Shown here: piece after piece, positions 62,693 through 64,000 of the stretch
How positions within the stretch are numbered: the stretch's first letter is position 1
How the letters are laid out: every line of letters begins with the position of its first letter
Assembly (NCBI GenBank): GCA_951813065.1
Contig: CATOTH010000009.1
Location: 372,001-436,000 of the forward strand
DNA from: an uncultured Bryobacterales bacterium
GTDB taxonomy: Bacteria; Acidobacteriota; Terriglobia; Bryobacterales; UBA6623
DNA: 64,000 bases
Reading direction: 5' to 3'
The notes under the pieces: model-generated
The model's database searches: none
What the model was told of the DNA's origin: nothing
Seen by the model: only the letters and a program-made list of their open reading frames with translations
Program-made: the position numbers and the translations under genes

Positions 62693-63042
62693 TGTCACCG
62701 TGTGTTCCCCGTGCGTGCAACGACGCTGGTAACCAGGCGCAACATGCCGGCCCATGAGCGATGCAACATTCGCGATCGAAGCATTCGGCTCATGTGGCAG
62801 ATCATACCTGCGGAGATCCGGGGACGGTGTTGTGGGTCACGGTGTTCGGCTACAGCCCCCAACAGTTCGACTCCGTGCTCGATGCATGGTTGGGGGCCTC
62901 GTCCCCTCGTCAGCCCCCGGCAGAGACTCTGCTTCTTGGACAGCGCCATGGGCGGTTGTTGCACGTGAGTGTGCTGGATACGCCGGTGAGAACGAGGTGA
63001 CATTCGAATCCAACAGCTGTGACAGTGGCCTGGGTCGTGGGA
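62693..63042. other. Gap between the VIT1 and DeoC-like genes; no gene seen
   Basis: 350 bases. Both neighbours are on the minus strand, so this is the promoter region of the DeoC-like gene. A plus-strand frame at 62761-63000 is open but has no ribosome-binding site and is not supported. Confidence 0.5.
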
Positions 63043-63609
63043 CTACGGTCCGCCGTGGACCATCGCCGCGATTCCTGCTCCGGTGGCGTATGCAACGACT
63101 GCTACCGCGATGCCCAACACTAGCATCTCAAGGCCGCTGACCCACCAACGGCTTGCCGTGACGAGCGAACGCAGTGCACCGACCGCGAACTGTGCTATGA
63201 GGGCCAGCACCGAAGACAGCAAGAAGCGGAACTCCAAGCCAGGAAGCACATACGGCAAGAGAGGAATTGCACCAGCGACGGCGAACGCCAGGAACGTTGC
63301 CAAACCGTGTCGCGCCGGGTTCGCCTCTTCCTCAGGCAGGTTCTGTCGTTCCCGGGCGCTCTCCCGTGCACGAATGCTCAGGTAGTTGCCCACCCCCATC
63401 GACATGCCGTCAGCGAATAGGTTGGCAGTGCCGACGATCAGCACCGCAGTTGCCGAGAGGGCTCCCCCGGAAACCCCGGCGACGATCGCGAAACTGGTCA
63501 GAATTCCGTCATTCGTGCCATAGATCAGATCACCGACATAGTGTTGTGCGGTCTCGTATGCTCCGTGCGGTTCGCGGTGTAGTGAGGGCCGGTTCAGTGG
63601 GCGTCGCAT
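63043..63609 (-). CDS. VIT1/CCC1-family iron/manganese transporter
   Basis: A membrane protein of 188 residues. HYVGDLIYGTNDGILTSFAIVAGVSGG is the VIT1 signature helix, with the metal-site acidic and polar residues. LFADGMSMGVGNYLSIRARESARERQN forms the second helix and cytoplasmic metal-binding region. Three more helices follow. VIT family proteins move Fe(II) or Mn(II). It is somewhat shorter than typical (about 230) but has the core helices. This is a second possible metal transporter in the window besides the P-type ATPase fusion. Confidence 0.9.
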   Translation of the reverse strand: MRRPLNRPSLHREPHGAYETAQHYVGDLIYGTNDGILTSFAIVAGVSGGALSATAVLIVGTANLFADGMSMGVGNYLSIRARESARERQNLPEEEANPARHGLATFLAFAVAGAIPLLPYVLPGLEFRFLLSSVLALIAQFAVGALRSLVTASRWWVSGLEMLVLGIAVAVVAYATGAGIAAMVHGGP

Positions 63610-63770
63610 TGAAGCATGGTAGCGATGTGCGAGGCGTGGTGAGAGTTGCTGTTTGACGGTGCCTGCCGGCTTGCATTCCCATGAGCGATTTGGTTCAATT
63701 ACGGCAGACAGGCGCTTGCCCGGACTTGCAACGCGACGCGACCTAGCCGAGTGGGCGTGCGGTAAAGCAC

Positions 63771-64000
63771 GTGGAGCAGAGATTCAAGGACCTCATCAAG
63801 CAACTCGGCCACGCGATTGACGAGTCCTTGTCCGAATCCGAGACGATCGCGGAGGTGATCGGCGAGATCAAGAAGGAAGGCTATGACGTGCTGCTGGTCC
63901 TTGAGGCAACGATCGGGTTCAACCGGCGCTCAGACTGCGATGCCGGTTCGGTAGGCGAGAGCGCTGAAGCCAAGGACCTGGGTTCCAGCTTGACGGAACA
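63771..64000 (+). CDS. Small hypothetical protein, cut off by the window end
   Basis: A GTG start at 63771 opens a frame of 76 residues that continues past base 64000; a stop lies upstream at 63744. The protein begins VEQRFKDLIKQLGHAIDES and contains GEIKKEGYDVLLVLEATIGF, which looks like a real globular helix-strand unit. I do not recognise the family. Confidence 0.65.
   Translation, partial: MEQRFKDLIKQLGHAIDESLSESETIAEVIGEIKKEGYDVLLVLEATIGFNRRSDCDAGSVGESAEAKDLGSSLTE

Noticed and set aside
62761..63000. Plus-strand frame of 79 residues with a WVTVFGYSPQQFDSVLDAW stretch that faintly recalls an RNA-binding fold
   Set aside because: No ribosome-binding site, no partner genes and a low-complexity end; a chance frame in a gap is more likely.
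63731..63775. AGCCGAGTGGGC stretch resembles the 5' half of a serine or leucine tRNA
   Set aside because: No matching 3' half, anticodon stem or T-arm follows; the sequence runs into the last gene.

Overview
The window is a 64 kb piece of a GC-rich, Gram-negative bacterial chromosome. The best guess for its owner is an Acidobacteriota-like organism, probably free-living or host-associated in a marine or similar setting. The reasons are the outer-membrane receptor with a carboxypeptidase-regulatory-like N-terminal domain, the tricorn-type protease, two sulfatases, secreted DUF1549/DUF1553 and DUF1501 proteins, many lipoproteins and FG-GAP or sialidase-type secreted proteins. Taxonomy is an inference from gene content; there is no rRNA gene to confirm it. 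About 44 protein genes are supported. No rRNA, tRNA or CRISPR array was found.

Layout. 0.2-9 kb: a Tat-exported sulfatase, a single-CxxCH protein divergent from it, cobalamin-dependent methionine synthase (metH), a BNR-repeat sialidase-like lipoprotein and a ThuA-like protein. 9-19 kb: a DUF1549/DUF1553 + DUF1501 pair, a tricorn protease and a TonB-type receptor. 19.2-24.8 kb (minus strand): a tight four-gene operon in which a heavy-metal P-type ATPase is fused to an HflK/SPFH domain, followed by an HflC-like protein with a histidine-rich N-terminus, another HflK-like protein and a small membrane-anchored protein. 25-31.5 kb: an acyl-CoA synthetase and a 1613-residue secreted protein with two CxxCH motifs. 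31.7-33.8 kb: a complete insertion sequence with 22-bp imperfect terminal inverted repeats and a perfect 10-bp target duplication; its single gene joins a DruA/DUF4338 domain to an ISAs1-type transposase.

33.9-43 kb: a YpdA-type disulfide reductase, an FG-GAP protein, a DUF3604 protein, an RraA-like protein, a PhoD-like phosphatase and an SMP-30/gluconolactonase. These look like scavenging or catabolic genes for organic matter. 43.3-47.4 kb: an RsbW-like kinase and STAS antagonist pair, an outer-membrane barrel, a VOC protein, and tatA/B-tatC with unusual acidic tyrosine-rich extensions. 47.4-58.7 kb: housekeeping genes (ispG, mobA, lysA) mixed with a DctQM fusion, a class V aminotransferase, a second sulfatase, a D-lactate dehydrogenase-like flavoprotein and a short-chain dehydrogenase. 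58.7-64 kb: a GAF-SpoIIE phosphatase, an ICMT-like membrane methyltransferase, a DeoC-like protein that has lost the aldolase catalytic residues, a VIT1-type metal transporter and a small gene cut off by the window end.

The strongest novelty candidates are the P-type ATPase-HflK fusion operon and the DruA-ISAs1 insertion sequence. The catalytically degenerate DeoC homologue, the tailed Tat subunits and an isolated 13-bp perfect inverted repeat upstream of tatA/B come next.
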